The position numbers were made by a program, and so were the translations under genes. A model generated the notes under the pieces. The model saw only the letters and a program-made list of their open reading frames with translations, made no database searches and was not told the origin of the DNA. From assembly GCF_001697225.1 (NCBI RefSeq), contig NZ_CP014671.1, positions 1,612,001-1,676,000 on the forward strand: a stretch of 64,000 nt of DNA, in the 5' to 3' direction. The stretch is from Immundisolibacter cernigliae (GTDB taxonomy: Bacteria; Pseudomonadota; Gammaproteobacteria; Immundisolibacterales; Immundisolibacteraceae). Below are positions 25,281 through 36,960 of the stretch, one piece after another; position 1 is the first letter of the stretch; each line of letters begins with the position of its first letter.

Positions 25281-27756
25281 GCTTGGCACCGCCGGCCGCT
25301 TGCTGCGCGGCGAACTGCGCCGGCCCGATCCGCTGCTGCTGGCCATGCTGCTGGCGGTGGCGGTGGGCGTGGCGGCACTGACCAGCGTCAGCGGCTTTGC
25401 GCAGCGCGTGCAGGCGGCCATCGACGCGCGCGCCGCGACCCTGCTCGGCGGCTCGGTGCGGATCACCGCCCAGCGCGATTTGCGGCCGGTCGCCGCCAGC
25501 CTGCCGTCCGCCCTGCGGCCGGCCACGACGGTGCTGGAGCTGCCCACCATGGCAGCGGCCGGCGAGCGCCTGCGCCTGGTCGAGCTCAAGGCCGTGGACG
25601 CCGCCTACCCACTGCTTGGCGAGCTGCTGATCGCCGATCAGGGGGCGCGCCGCGCGCCGGCGCCCGGCACGGTATGGGTGGAGCCGGTATTGCTGGCGCA
25701 GCTGGGCATCGCGGTGGGCGATCGGGTCGAGCTTGGCTACAGCGCGTTTACTGTGGCGGGCGTCATCGCCAACGAACCGGACCGTACGGCCGGGGCCTTC
25801 AGCATTGGCCCGCGGGTGCTGATGAACCTGGCTGATCTGCCGGCCACGCGCCTGGTATCGCCGCAAAGCCGGGTGCGCAGCCGGCTGCTGTACAACCCCT
25901 CGCCCAACGCCGCCGGCGGTCTGGTGGCGGCGCTCAAGGCCGCCGTACCCGCCAATACGACCGTGGAGACGGCCGACGAGGGTCTCGACGAAACGCGCAC
26001 CATGACCCGCCAGGCAGCCGATTTTTTGCGCCTGGTGGCCCTGGCCGGCGTGGTGCTGGCGGCGGCGGCGGTGGTGCTGTCGGCGTCCAACCTCACCGAA
26101 AAGCGCCTGCCGGCGGCGGCGACATTGAAAGCGCTCGGCGCCAGCCGGCGGCTGGTGCTGCTGACCTATGCCGGGCTGGTGGCCGCCGTGGCGCTGCTGG
26201 GCGGCTTGTCCGGTGCAGCGGCCGGCAGCGTTCTGGAACGGTTGCTGCCCGTCCTGCTCAGCGGCCTGGTGCCCGCCGACCTGCCGCCGGCCGATGTGCG
26301 CATGCTGCCGATAGCCGTGCTGCTGGCACTGCTGGTGGCGCTGGCCGTGGCCGCGCCGCCGCTGCTGCGCCTGGGCGCGACGCCGCCCGCGGCGGTGCTG
26401 CGCGCGCCTGCGCAAGGCGAGGTCGAGCGCGGCTTTGCGCGCACCGAGGGCGCTGGCCTGGTGCTGGCCTTGCTGCTGTGCGGCGCCGTCTACGCGTGGC
26501 TCAGCGGCAGCGTCCAGCGCGGCCTGCTGGGCATCGGTGTGCTGCTCAGCGCCGCGCTGCTGTTCGGCGTCGGCGCGCGGGTGCTGGCGCGGGCGGCGCG
26601 GCGCCTGTCGCATCGCGGGCCGTTTGCCTGGCGCTACGCGGCGGCTGCCTTCGGGCGGGCACCGGCGCATACCGTGCTGGCGGTGGCGGCGCTCGGCTTT
26701 GGCGTGCTCGCCATCCTGACCCCGGCGCTGGTGCAGACCGACCTGCTGCGCCAGTGGCAGATGCGCGTGCCGCCGGGCGCGCCCAATCGCTTTCTGATCG
26801 ACGTCCAGCCGGACCAGCGGGACACGGTGGCGCAACTGCTGGCCGCGGGTGGCGCCCAAGACGTCGACCTGCGGCCGATGGTGCGGGCGCGCCTGGCCGC
26901 CATCGACGGCCAGCCGCCGCCGGCGGCGCAAAACGAACGGGCGCGGCGCTTTCTGGAGCGCGAGAACAACCTCACCTGGCGAGCCGATCCGGAGCCCGGC
27001 AATCGCCTGACCGCCGGTACTTGGTGGGGCGGTGCCGTGCCCGAACCGCAAATCTCGCTGGAACAGGAATGGGCGGCGGCGCTGGGCGTGGCTCTGGGCG
27101 ACACGCTCACCTTCGAGGTCAGCGGCCAGCAGGTGACCGGCACCGTCACCAGCCTGCGCGAGGTCAACTGGGAGAGCCTGCGCAGCAATTTCTTCGTCGT
27201 GTTCTCGCCCGGCGCGCTGGACGCCCTGCCGGCGACCTACGTCACCAGTTACCACGTCGATCCGGACCGGGCCGACGCGCTACTGCGCACGCTGGTGCAG
27301 CGCTTTCCGAACCTGACCGTGATCGACCTGGACGCGATGACCGCCACCCTGCAGGGGCTGGTCGCGCAGTTGTCCCGCGCCACCGGTTTTCTGGCCGGCT
27401 TCACGCTGCTGGCGGGCCTGGCCGTACTGCTGGCGGCGGTGCTGGCCGAGCGCACTCGCCTGCTGACCGAAGCGGCCGTACTGCGCACGCTGGGCGCCAG
27501 CCGCCGGCAACTGGGCGCGGTCTACAACCTGCGCTTTGCCTTGCTGGGCGGCGCGGCGGCCTTGCTGGGCAGCGGCGCGGCAGTGGCGGCGGGCGCCCTG
27601 GCGTGCGCCCATTACCTTGAAGTTCCCTACCGGCCGAACGCCGGCACACTGCTGGGCGCACTCCTGCTGGCCACGGCACTGGTCACGTTGACCGGCCGCC
27701 TGGGCGCGCGCCGCGTGCTGGCCACGCCGCCGGCGCAAAGCCTGCGCGGGGAGTGA
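25273..27756 (+). CDS. FtsX-type ABC transporter permease YbbP-like
   Basis: The 827-residue inner-membrane protein has the ten-helix duplicated FtsX/MacB topology of E. coli YbbP. A first helix near residue 20 (LLAMLLAVAVGVAALTSVSGF) is followed by a periplasmic domain, three helices near 250-370, further helices near 395-490, a second periplasmic domain, and three C-terminal helices containing the FtsX motif (EAAVLRTLGASRRQLGAVY). An equivalent ATLKALGASRRLVLL motif lies in the first half. It depends on the preceding ATPase and probably moves hydrophobic molecules or lipoproteins at the envelope. Confidence 0.9.
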   Translation: MSELGTAGRLLRGELRRPDPLLLAMLLAVAVGVAALTSVSGFAQRVQAAIDARAATLLGGSVRITAQRDLRPVAASLPSALRPATTVLELPTMAAAGERLRLVELKAVDAAYPLLGELLIADQGARRAPAPGTVWVEPVLLAQLGIAVGDRVELGYSAFTVAGVIANEPDRTAGAFSIGPRVLMNLADLPATRLVSPQSRVRSRLLYNPSPNAAGGLVAALKAAVPANTTVETADEGLDETRTMTRQAADFLRLVALAGVVLAAAAVVLSASNLTEKRLPAAATLKALGASRRLVLLTYAGLVAAVALLGGLSGAAAGSVLERLLPVLLSGLVPADLPPADVRMLPIAVLLALLVALAVAAPPLLRLGATPPAAVLRAPAQGEVERGFARTEGAGLVLALLLCGAVYAWLSGSVQRGLLGIGVLLSAALLFGVGARVLARAARRLSHRGPFAWRYAAAAFGRAPAHTVLAVAALGFGVLAILTPALVQTDLLRQWQMRVPPGAPNRFLIDVQPDQRDTVAQLLAAGGAQDVDLRPMVRARLAAIDGQPPPAAQNERARRFLERENNLTWRADPEPGNRLTAGTWWGGAVPEPQISLEQEWAAALGVALGDTLTFEVSGQQVTGTVTSLREVNWESLRSNFFVVFSPGALDALPATYVTSYHVDPDRADALLRTLVQRFPNLTVIDLDAMTATLQGLVAQLSRATGFLAGFTLLAGLAVLLAAVLAERTRLLTEAAVLRTLGASRRQLGAVYNLRFALLGGAAALLGSGAAVAAGALACAHYLEVPYRPNAGTLLGALLLATALVTLTGRLGARRVLATPPAQSLRGE

Positions 27757-27837
27757 TCGGGCCGCCGCCCGGGCAGTGCGGTCCGGCGGTTGGCCGGTAC
27801 CGCTGACGGGACCTGGCGCAGGCGCTGCCCTGGCGCC

Positions 27838-27853
27838 GCGGGCTTTCGCCCGC
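27838..27853. terminator. Short GC hairpin after ybbP
   Basis: GCGGGC (27838-27843) pairs with GCCCGC (27848-27853) around a TTTC loop, followed by TTACTTAC. It lies between ybbP and glnS and may end the ybbAP transcript. The stem is only 6 bp and the following T run is interrupted. A TACAAT box at 27859-27864 just beyond could serve as the glnS -10. Confidence 0.35.
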
Positions 27854-27896
27854 TTACTTACAATACCGGCCACACCCCCTGACCAGTCCAACGTGC

Positions 27897-29570
<1,674 letters not shown>

Positions 29571-29675
29571 TGGCGCCGGCCGGGGTATAAAGTGCATGCC
29601 TGCTTGCAGGCGGCGGCGGACAGTCCGCGGCGGTCCGACGCCGATCACCGTTTTTCAAGGAGCGAGGAACACACC

Positions 29676-31130
29676 ATGAACAGCCCCAACCGTCTGGCGC
29701 TTGCAAGTGCTCAGGTGCAGCAGGACAACCCCCTGCTGCCGCAGTTCGAGGCGCTGCGCGCCGCCTTCCTGCGCGCCGGTCCGACGACCTACGAGCAGCG
29801 CATCGATTCCTTGAAGCGCCTGCGCCAGGCCATCGTCGACCATCATGAGCAGATTCTGGACGCGGTGAACGCCGATTTTGGCCACCGCTCGCGCCACGAG
29901 ACCTTCTTTGCCGATGTGATCGGCCTGCTGGGCGAGATTCGCCACACCCGCAAGCACCTGAAGAAATGGATGCGCCCGCGCCGGGCCGGCTGGAGCCCGC
30001 AGTTCCCGCTGGCCAGGGCGCGCATCCATTACCAGCCGCGCGGCGTGATCGGCATCATCGGGCCATGGAACGTGCCGGTGTTGCTGACGCTCTCGCCGCT
30101 GGTGGGCGCCATCGCCGCCGGCAACCGGGCGCTGATCAAGACCTCCGAGTTCTGCCCGCGCACGGCCGAGGTGGTGACCGCCATCGTCGGCCAGGCCTTT
30201 GCGCCGGACGAGGTGGCCGTGGTCAACGGCGGCGCCGAGGTGGCGGGGCATTTCTCGGCCCTGCCGTTCGATCATCTGATCTTCACCGGCTCGACGCAGA
30301 TCGGCCGCATCGTCATGCGCGCCGCCAGCGAGAACCTGACGCCGGTGACGCTGGAGCTGGGCGGCAAGTCGCCGACCATCATCAGCGACGACTATCCGCT
30401 GGACATCGCCGCCGGGCGCATCGCGCAGGGCAAGATGCTCAACGGCGGCCAGGCCTGCATCGCGCCGGATTACGTGTTCGTGCCCACGGGTCGACGCGAT
30501 CAGCTGGTCGAGGCGCTGGCCGTTGCGGTCCAGAAGAGCTATCCGACCCTGGCCGGCAACCCGGACCTGACCTGGATCGTCAACGACCGCCATTACCAGC
30601 GCCTGCAGGCGCACATCGCCGATGCCCGCGCCAAGGGCGCGCAGGTGGTCCCGCTGAATGCGGGCGGTGCGCCGGTGCCGGCCGGCGAGCGCGTGCTGCC
30701 GCTGACCGTGTTGCTGGGCGTCACCGACGACATGAGCGTGATGCAGGAGGAAATCTTCGGCCCGCTGCTGCCAGTCAAGACCTACGACGACCTGGCCGAG
30801 GTCATCAGCTACGTGAACAGCCACCCGCGGCCGCTGGCGCTGTACCACTTCGACGACAACACCGGCCGCACCGAGCGGGTACTGGAACAGACGGTGTCCG
30901 GCGGCGCCTGCGTGAACGATGTGCTGTTCCATGTGGCACACGAGGGCCTGCCGTTCGGCGGCGTGGGGCCGAGCGGCATCGGCCGCTATCACGGCTTCGA
31001 CGGCTTCGTCACCTTCTCGCACCAGAAAAGCGTGCTGTACCAGAGCCGCTGGTCGGTGCAGTCGCTGATCCGCCCGCCCTACGGGCCGGGCCTGGAGCGG
31101 GTGATGCGCCTGGCGCTGCGCTGGTTGTAG
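29676..31130 (+). CDS. Coniferyl-aldehyde dehydrogenase-type ALDH
   Basis: The 484-residue NAD(P)-dependent aldehyde dehydrogenase belongs to the coniferyl aldehyde dehydrogenase group (CalB-like). This group shares with class 3 ALDHs a hydrophobic, membrane-leaning C-terminus (RPPYGPGLERVMRLALRWL). The catalytic Cys is about residue 261 (GGQACIAPDYV) and the general base Glu about 227 (LELGGKSP). CAAGGAGCGAGG precedes the ATG at 29676. A role in oxidising phenylpropanoid or long-chain aldehydes is a family inference, supported only loosely by the aromatic-acid-type MFS carriers at 45-48 kb. Confidence 0.85.
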   Translation: MNSPNRLALASAQVQQDNPLLPQFEALRAAFLRAGPTTYEQRIDSLKRLRQAIVDHHEQILDAVNADFGHRSRHETFFADVIGLLGEIRHTRKHLKKWMRPRRAGWSPQFPLARARIHYQPRGVIGIIGPWNVPVLLTLSPLVGAIAAGNRALIKTSEFCPRTAEVVTAIVGQAFAPDEVAVVNGGAEVAGHFSALPFDHLIFTGSTQIGRIVMRAASENLTPVTLELGGKSPTIISDDYPLDIAAGRIAQGKMLNGGQACIAPDYVFVPTGRRDQLVEALAVAVQKSYPTLAGNPDLTWIVNDRHYQRLQAHIADARAKGAQVVPLNAGGAPVPAGERVLPLTVLLGVTDDMSVMQEEIFGPLLPVKTYDDLAEVISYVNSHPRPLALYHFDDNTGRTERVLEQTVSGGACVNDVLFHVAHEGLPFGGVGPSGIGRYHGFDGFVTFSHQKSVLYQSRWSVQSLIRPPYGPGLERVMRLALRWL

Positions 31131-31177
31131 CGTTTGCGGCGGGCCGCCCGCCAATTGGAAAGACCTGGTAGCGCGAG

Positions 31178-31204
31178 GATCGCCCGGCATAGCCGGGCTC
31201 CTAC
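31178..31204. repeat. REP unit, class A
   Basis: A 27-nt unit with core CCCGGC-AT-AGCCGGG matches units at 36036-36062 and 50188-50214 with one to three differences. It lies between the convergent aldehyde dehydrogenase and corA genes, the usual place for REP elements that stabilise 3-prime ends or end transcription. Confidence 0.7.
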
Positions 31205-31260
31205 AGCGATGATCGCCCTACAGCGCGCCGCGGCAAAGGCCGAGTGCTATCGGTGTTTCC

Positions 31261-32334
31261 CTAGAACCAGCGCCGCCGCTTGAAGAACAGCAGCATGGCG
31301 CCGGCGACGCCCAGCATGACCAGCCACAGGATGGGGTAGCCGTAGTAGGCGCGCAGCTCCGGCATGGCCCACGGGCTGGTTTCGTTGACGCTGAAGTTCA
31401 TGCCGTACACGCCGACGATGAAGGTGAGCGGGATGAAGATGGTGGCGATCACGGTGAGCACCTTCATGACCTCGTTCTGGCGGTTGCTGACGCTTGAAAG
31501 GTAGATGTCCAGCATGCCGGCCAGCATGTCGCGGTAGCTTTCCACCAGTTCGATGATCTGCACTGTGTGGTCGTAGACGTCGCCAAAATAGATGCGCGAC
31601 TGCTCGGCAATCTGCGGCGCATCGCCACGCGACAGGTTGGCCAGCACGTCGCGCGCCGGCCATACGGCGCGGCGGATCAGCAGCATCTCGCGCTTGAGCT
31701 GGTGCAGCTCGCGCAGGGCGCCGGGGCCGGGACGGTCCAGTAGATCGGTTTCCAGGTCCTCGATGCGCTCGCCGAGCGCCTCGAGCACCGGAAAGGCGTG
31801 ATCGACCACCACATCCAGCAGCGCGTGCGCCAGGCGGTCGGTGCCGCTGCGCCGCAGGCGGCCGGACGCATCGACCAGGCGCGCGTGGACGCCGGCAAAC
31901 AGGTTTTCGCTGCCGTAATACACGCTGACCACGAAATCCTGCCCCAGGAACAGGGCGAAATCGTGAACCACCGGGTGAATCCCGTCCTGTGTCAGGCAGC
32001 CCATCTCCAGGAACAGGTGATCGTCGAAGTCGTCGAGCTTCGGTCGCTGACCGTGGTTCATTACGTCTTCGAGCGCCAGCGGGTGCAGGCCGAGCGCTTC
32101 GCCGACCCGGCGCAGGTCGCCGACCTCCGGTTGGCCGGCAAAATGCACCCACAACGTCGCGCCCGCGCGGCGCAGACCGGCCGGATCGTCCGGCACGCCA
32201 CGGCTCTCGTGCAGCATCCCGTTGGCGTCGTAGACCACGCAGTAGACGATGGTCGCCGGCGCCACCGGCAGCGGCAGCAACTCGCCCGGCGCGCTGCCGG
32301 GCTGGGCGTATTTCTTGCGAAACAGGTCGATCAC
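31261..32334 (-). CDS. corA: Magnesium/cobalt channel CorA
   Basis: CorA is a pentameric inner-membrane Mg2+ channel. The 357-residue product has a large cytoplasmic funnel domain and two C-terminal helices. The first ends in the signature YGMNF (about 311-315) and the short loop carries the usual acidic residues (VNETSPWAMPE). A basic tail FKRRRWF follows the second helix. I chose the GTG at 32334 because AGGAG lies 7 nt upstream; a longer frame to 32379 has no such site. It is divergent from cysJ. Confidence 0.95.
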   Translation of the reverse strand: MIDLFRKKYAQPGSAPGELLPLPVAPATIVYCVVYDANGMLHESRGVPDDPAGLRRAGATLWVHFAGQPEVGDLRRVGEALGLHPLALEDVMNHGQRPKLDDFDDHLFLEMGCLTQDGIHPVVHDFALFLGQDFVVSVYYGSENLFAGVHARLVDASGRLRRSGTDRLAHALLDVVVDHAFPVLEALGERIEDLETDLLDRPGPGALRELHQLKREMLLIRRAVWPARDVLANLSRGDAPQIAEQSRIYFGDVYDHTVQIIELVESYRDMLAGMLDIYLSSVSNRQNEVMKVLTVIATIFIPLTFIVGVYGMNFSVNETSPWAMPELRAYYGYPILWLVMLGVAGAMLLFFKRRRWF

Positions 32335-32387
32335 GTCATGACTCCTGGTGGAACGGCTTCCGGGGGCGCGCCTTGTCACGCTTGCTT

Positions 32388-32424
32388 ATAACCAACTCGT
32401 AAAAAGGTTCTTCCAAGATATAAG
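32388..32424 (+). promoter_or_regulatory. AT-rich cysJ promoter with AACC/GGTT dyad
   Basis: In an otherwise GC-rich region this patch reads ATAACC (32388-32393), then GGTT (32406-32409), then a TATAAG -10-like box (32419-32424). There is no good -35. An AACC-N12-GGTT dyad upstream of a weak promoter is what an activator-dependent promoter looks like. The LysR-type regulator CysB is the obvious candidate from the gene context, but no site was tested. Confidence 0.45.
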
Positions 32425-32467
32425 GCAGCCCTCTATGATGACGGGCTGTCCGCACTTCTGAACCGCC

Positions 32468-34255
32468 ATGAACGCACCGGTAACCACCTTGAACACCCCG
32501 CTGAGTCCGGATCAGGCCGCGCGCCTCGATGCCCTGGTCCGGGAGCTGGGTCAGGCCCAGTTGCAATGGCTGAGCGGCTATCTGGCCGCCCGTGCCGAAC
32601 TGGGTGCCGGCGCACCTGCGGCGACCGTCGCGCCGTCGCAATCCCAGGCCAGCCTGACCGTGCTGCACGGTTCGCAAAGCGGCAACGGCGCCAAATTGGC
32701 ACGGCGCCTGGCGGAACTGGCACAGGCGCGCGGCCTGCCGGTGACGCTCGCCAGCATGGCCGACTATAAGCCGGCCCGGTTGCGCGACGAGCGACTGCTG
32801 GCGCTGATCGTCAGCACCCACGGTGAGGGCGAGCCACCCGACAGCGCCCGCGAGCTGCACGAGTTCCTGCACGGGCGCAAGGCGCCGCGCCTGGAAAATC
32901 TGCGTTACGGCGTGCTGGCGCTGGGCGATTCCAGCTACGAGTTCTACTGCCAGACCGGCAAGGACTTCGATGCGGTGCTGGAGAAGCTCGGCGCGCAGCG
33001 TCTGGCGCCGCGGGTGGACTGCGATGTCGATTACGACGATGCCGCGGCGGCCTGGATCGACACCCTGCTGGGCCAGGTCAGCGCCGCGGCGGCGCCGGTG
33101 GCGTCGGCTGCGGCACCGGCCACAACCAGCGGTGGATCGCAGCACGACAAGCGCCATCCCTACCAGGCCGAGGTGCTGGAGAACGTCAACCTGAACGGCC
33201 GTGGCGCGGACAAGGAAACGCGCCACATCGAACTGGCCGTGCCCGGCCTGAGCTACCAGCCGGGCGACGCGCTGGGCGTGCTGCCGCGCAATGCCCCGGC
33301 GCTGGTGGAGGCACTGCTGAGGGTGCTCGGGCTGCCGGCCACGGCGCCGGTCAAGGCCGGCGACACCACCCTGCCGCTGGCCGACGCGCTCGATCGCCAC
33401 TACGAAATCACCACCCTGACGCGGCCCTTCCTGGCCGCCTACGGCGCGCTGGCGGACAGCGGCAAGCTGGCCGGCGTGCTGGCGGCGGGCAACGAGGACG
33501 CCCTGCGGGCCTATCTGCATGGCCGGCAGATCATCGACGTGGTGCAGGAATTCCCGGTGTCGGGCCTGACGGCAGAGCAGTTCGTCGGCCTGCTGCGCCG
33601 TTTGCCGCCGCGGCTGTATTCATTGGCCTCCAGCCTGGCCGCCTGCCCGGACGAGGCGCACATCACCGTTGCCGCGGTTCGCTACCAGAGCCTGGGCGTC
33701 CAGCGGCTGGGCGTGGCCTCCACCTGGCTGGCCGATCGCGTCAAGCCGGGCGACACGGCGCCGGTGTTCGTCGAGCACAACGACAACTTCCGCCTGCCGG
33801 CGAGCAGCGACACGCCGCTGATCATGATCGGCCCGGGTACCGGCGTGGCGCCGTTTCGGGCCTTCCTGCAGGAGCGCGAGGCGAGCGGCGCCGGCGGGCG
33901 CAACTGGCTGTTCTTCGGCGACCGGCATTTCCATACCGATTTCCTGTACCAGACCGAGTGGCAGGCCTGGCACAAGAGCGGGCTGCTGACGCGCCTGGAC
34001 GTTGCCTTCTCGCGCGACCAGGCACAGAAGGTCTACGTGCAGCAGCGCCTGCGCGAGCGGGCTGCCGAGGTCTATGCCTGGCTGCACGACGGCGCACACG
34101 TCTATGTGTGTGGCGATGCCACGGCGATGGCGGTCGACGTGCATGCGGCGCTGCGCGACATCGTGGCCGCCGAAGGCAAGCTCGACGCCGACGCGGCTGA
34201 GGAATACCTGCGCGAGCTGTCGCGAAGCCGTCGCTACCAGCGCGACATTTACTGA
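32468..34255 (+). CDS. cysJ: Sulfite reductase (NADPH) flavoprotein alpha subunit CysJ
   Basis: CysJ passes electrons from NADPH through FAD and FMN to CysI for six-electron reduction of sulfite to sulfide. The 595-residue product has an N-terminal flavodoxin domain (about 63-200: [42 protein letters not shown]). An Ala/Pro linker joins it to the FAD/NADP reductase domain ([11 protein letters not shown] motif; [27 protein letters not shown]; the C-terminal SRRYQRDIY). It is followed 8 nt later by cysI. All domains are intact. Confidence 0.97.
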   Translation: MNAPVTTLNTPLSPDQAARLDALVRELGQAQLQWLSGYLAARAELGAGAPAATVAPSQSQASLTVLHGSQSGNGAKLARRLAELAQARGLPVTLASMADYKPARLRDERLLALIVSTHGEGEPPDSARELHEFLHGRKAPRLENLRYGVLALGDSSYEFYCQTGKDFDAVLEKLGAQRLAPRVDCDVDYDDAAAAWIDTLLGQVSAAAAPVASAAAPATTSGGSQHDKRHPYQAEVLENVNLNGRGADKETRHIELAVPGLSYQPGDALGVLPRNAPALVEALLRVLGLPATAPVKAGDTTLPLADALDRHYEITTLTRPFLAAYGALADSGKLAGVLAAGNEDALRAYLHGRQIIDVVQEFPVSGLTAEQFVGLLRRLPPRLYSLASSLAACPDEAHITVAAVRYQSLGVQRLGVASTWLADRVKPGDTAPVFVEHNDNFRLPASSDTPLIMIGPGTGVAPFRAFLQEREASGAGGRNWLFFGDRHFHTDFLYQTEWQAWHKSGLLTRLDVAFSRDQAQKVYVQQRLRERAAEVYAWLHDGAHVYVCGDATAMAVDVHAALRDIVAAEGKLDADAAEEYLRELSRSRRYQRDIY

Positions 34256-34263
34256 GACCGGCC

Positions 34264-35958
34264 ATGAACGCACCCGACCCCAAGGCCCCGCCCAACGAGG
34301 TGGAGGTCATCAAGAGCCACAGCCGGCTGCTGCGCGGCACCATCGCCGACGGCCTGGTCGATCCGCTGACCGGCGCCATCGCGCCCGATGACAACGCGCT
34401 GCTCAAGTTTCACGGCAGCTACCAGCAGGACGACCGCGACCTGCGCGAGGAGCGCCGCCGCCAGAAGCTGGAACCGGCCTATCAGTTCATGATCCGCGTG
34501 CGCATGCCCGGCGGTGAGTGCACGCCGGCGCAGTGGCTGGCGCTGGACGAGGTGGCCGGTGAGCACGCCAACGGCACGCTGCGCCTGACCACGCGCCAGA
34601 CCTTCCAGTTCCACGGCATCCGCAAGCCGCACTTCAAGCCGGCCATGCAGGCCATCCGGGCGGCCGGCCTGGACACCATTGCCGCCTGCGGCGACGTGAA
34701 CCGCAACGTGCTGGCCAGCGCCAATCCGTTCCGCTCGCCGTTGCACGCGGCGGCCGGCGCACTGGCGCGCGCCATCAGTGAGCACCTGCTGCCAAAAACA
34801 AACGCCTACCAGGAAATCTGGCTCGACGCCCCGGCCGTGGACCCGGCCACCGAGGTCGAGCCGATCTACGGCCCGCTGTACCTGCCGCGCAAGTTCAAGA
34901 TCACCGTTGCCGTGCCGCCCGACAACGATGTCGATGTGTATGCACACGACCTGTCGTTCATCGCCGTGGCGGACGGCGACCGGCTGGTCGGCTGGAACGT
35001 GCTGGTCGGCGGCGGCATGGGCATGACCCACGGCGAGAAAGCGACCTTCCCGCGTCTGGCCGACCTGATCGGTTTCTGCACGCCCGATCAGGCCATAGCG
35101 GTGGCCGAGCAGGTGGTGTGCGTACAGCGTGATTTTGGCGACCGCAGCAACCGCCGCCATGCGCGGTTCAAGTACACCATCGACGACCGCGGCGTGGACT
35201 GGTTCAAGGCCGAACTGGAACGCCGGCTGGGTTTCGCGCTGGCGCCGGCGCGGCCGTTCAGCTTCGACCACAACACCGACGCGTTTGGCTGGCAGGACGG
35301 ACAGGACGGCCAGTCGCACTACACGCTGTTCGTCGAGAACGGCCGCATCGCGGATCGCGGCCAGCGGCGCCTGCGCACGGGCCTGCGCGAAATCGCCCGC
35401 ATCCACACGGGGATTTTCGCGCTCACCAACAATCAGAACGTGACCATCGCCGGCGTCAGCCCCGCGCAGCGGCCGGTCATCGAGGCGCTGATCGCCGAAT
35501 ACGGCCTGCAGCGCGAGGTCTCGCTGCTGCGTCGCAATGCGATGGCCTGCGTTGCGTTTCCGACCTGCGCCCTGGCCATGGCCGAGAGCGAGCGCTACCT
35601 GCCTGACCTGATCACGCGCCTGGACGAAGTGGTCGACGCCTGCGGCCTGGCCGACACGCCGATCACGATGCGCATGACCGGCTGCCCCAACGGCTGCGCG
35701 CGGCCGTACATCGCCGAAATCGGCCTGGTCGGCAAGGCGCCCGGCAAGTACAACCTGTACCTGGGCGCCGGCTTCCACGGCCAGCGTCTGGGCAAGCTGT
35801 ACCGGGAGAATATCGGCGAGGAGGCCATCATTGAGGCCCTCACGCCGCTGCTGGAACGCTATGCGGCCGAACGCCAGTCCGGTGAGCATTTCGGCGATTT
35901 TCTGGTGCGCGCAGGCGTGGTGGTGGCGGTTGCCGCCGGGCGCGAGTTTCACGACTGA
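34264..35958 (+). CDS. cysI: Sulfite reductase hemoprotein beta subunit CysI
   Basis: CysI binds sirohaem and a [4Fe-4S] cluster and reduces sulfite to sulfide in the cytoplasm. The 564-residue product has the four cluster cysteines at about C429 and C435 ([17 protein letters not shown]) and C474 and C478 ([10 protein letters not shown]), in the same spacing as the E. coli enzyme. The N-terminal parachute region includes [11 protein letters not shown]. It is co-transcribed with cysJ and ends at a repeat-bearing gap shared with the convergent cysH. Confidence 0.97.
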   Translation: MNAPDPKAPPNEVEVIKSHSRLLRGTIADGLVDPLTGAIAPDDNALLKFHGSYQQDDRDLREERRRQKLEPAYQFMIRVRMPGGECTPAQWLALDEVAGEHANGTLRLTTRQTFQFHGIRKPHFKPAMQAIRAAGLDTIAACGDVNRNVLASANPFRSPLHAAAGALARAISEHLLPKTNAYQEIWLDAPAVDPATEVEPIYGPLYLPRKFKITVAVPPDNDVDVYAHDLSFIAVADGDRLVGWNVLVGGGMGMTHGEKATFPRLADLIGFCTPDQAIAVAEQVVCVQRDFGDRSNRRHARFKYTIDDRGVDWFKAELERRLGFALAPARPFSFDHNTDAFGWQDGQDGQSHYTLFVENGRIADRGQRRLRTGLREIARIHTGIFALTNNQNVTIAGVSPAQRPVIEALIAEYGLQREVSLLRRNAMACVAFPTCALAMAESERYLPDLITRLDEVVDACGLADTPITMRMTGCPNGCARPYIAEIGLVGKAPGKYNLYLGAGFHGQRLGKLYRENIGEEAIIEALTPLLERYAAERQSGEHFGDFLVRAGVVVAVAAGREFHD

Positions 35959-35964
35959 GTGCCC

Positions 35965-36125
35965 GAAGAAAGGGCTGAATCAATCCATCCTGGATTGCCG
36001 GGCATCCGCCGCCGCTAAAACCCGGGCAGGCGGGTGATCGCCCGGCGGAGCCGGGCTCCCACAGTTTTCCGATGGCAGCGCGTCCCTGCGCTGCGGGAAA
36101 CGCTCAATACTTCAGGGCTTGCCTA
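35965..36125. repeat. Composite MITE-like/REP element between cysI and cysH
   Basis: The left end (AAAGGGCTGAATCAATCCAT near 35970-35989) matches the inverted right half of the 10416-10567 element. The right end (GCAGCGCGTCCCTGCGCTGC, then GGGAAACGCTCAATACTTCAG) matches its left half in inverse. A class-A REP unit occupies 36036-36062 in the middle. The last bases CTA (36123-36125) are at once the repeat end and the TAG stop of cysH on the minus strand. Confidence 0.75.
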
Positions 36126-36872
36126 AAGCCCGACATCCGGAATGGCTTCGGCCGGCTGAACCGCGGTTTCGTCCTCGGCAGCGGGGCGCGCCGGGCCGTG
36201 CAGGCCGCATTCGCGCGTGCTGTCCTGTTCCCACCACCAGCGCCCGGCGCGGGGATCTTCCCCGACCGTGATGGCGCGGGTGCAGGGCGCGCAGCCGATG
36301 CTCGGGTAGCCCTGGTCGTGCAGGGCGTTGTACGGGATGGCGTTGGCGCGGATGAACGCCCACACGTCGTCGTGCGTCCACTCGGCCAGCGGGTTGAATT
36401 TGAGGATTCCGCGCTGTTCGTCCCACTCGCGCTCCGGCAGGGTGGCGCGCTTGAGTCCCTGCTGACGGCGGCGGCCGGTGATCCAGGCCAGTTTGCCGAC
36501 CAGCATCCGGCCCAGCGGCTCGACCTTGCGAATGCCGCAGCAGGCGCGGCGCAATTCGACGCTGTTGTAGAAGGCGTTGACGCCGTGCTCCTGGGTGAAG
36601 TTGCCCAGTGACTCGGCGTCCGGAAACCACCAGTCGATGACCAGTCCGTAGCGCTGGCGCAGCGCATCCGCCACGGCATAGGTCTGTTCCGGCAGGCGTC
36701 CGGTGTCCAGGCTGGCGGTGGCAATGTCCGGCGCGTGCTCGGTGATCAGGTGCGTCAGCACCACGCCTTCGGGGCCGAAACTGTTGGTGTGGATTGCCGG
36801 GCCGTGCGCCTGGGCCGCCTGCAGGATGGCGATGGCGTGGTCGATCTTGTCGGGGGAGGCCATGGGCAGCAT
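36123..36872 (-). CDS. cysH: [4Fe-4S]-type adenylylsulfate (APS/PAPS) reductase CysH
   Basis: This thioredoxin-dependent enzyme reduces activated sulfate to sulfite. The 249-residue product has the PP-loop nucleotide region (SFGPEGVVL; SLDTGRLPEQTY), cluster cysteines C111, C112 (RRACCGIRKVEPL) and C194, C197 (GCAPCTRA), and the catalytic ECGLH with C222 near the C-terminus. The CC...CxxC set is the mark of assimilatory APS reductases; E. coli-type PAPS reductases lack it. I used the ATG at 36872; an ATG at 36863 is also possible. The stop codon is supplied by the adjacent repeat. Confidence 0.93.
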   Translation of the reverse strand: MLPMASPDKIDHAIAILQAAQAHGPAIHTNSFGPEGVVLTHLITEHAPDIATASLDTGRLPEQTYAVADALRQRYGLVIDWWFPDAESLGNFTQEHGVNAFYNSVELRRACCGIRKVEPLGRMLVGKLAWITGRRRQQGLKRATLPEREWDEQRGILKFNPLAEWTHDDVWAFIRANAIPYNALHDQGYPSIGCAPCTRAITVGEDPRAGRWWWEQDSTRECGLHGPARPAAEDETAVQPAEAIPDVGL

Positions 36873-36919
36873 TCGGTATGTAGGTCCTTGTGACCCCATG
36901 GTACGGGTGCTTGATATGA

Positions 36920-36960
36920 CTGGAAATTATTTATTTCTCATATTTTTATTCCATCTAGTA
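36920..36960 (-). promoter_or_regulatory. AT-rich cysH promoter region
   Basis: About 40 nt of nearly pure A/T between GGAAAT (36922-36927) and ATTCC (36948-36952) lies just upstream of cysH and partly overlaps the patatin 3-prime end. GGAA/TTCC form the edges of a loose dyad. Such an AT patch in a GC-rich genome next to a cys gene suggests an activator-dependent promoter. No clear -35/-10 pair can be fixed. Confidence 0.35.
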
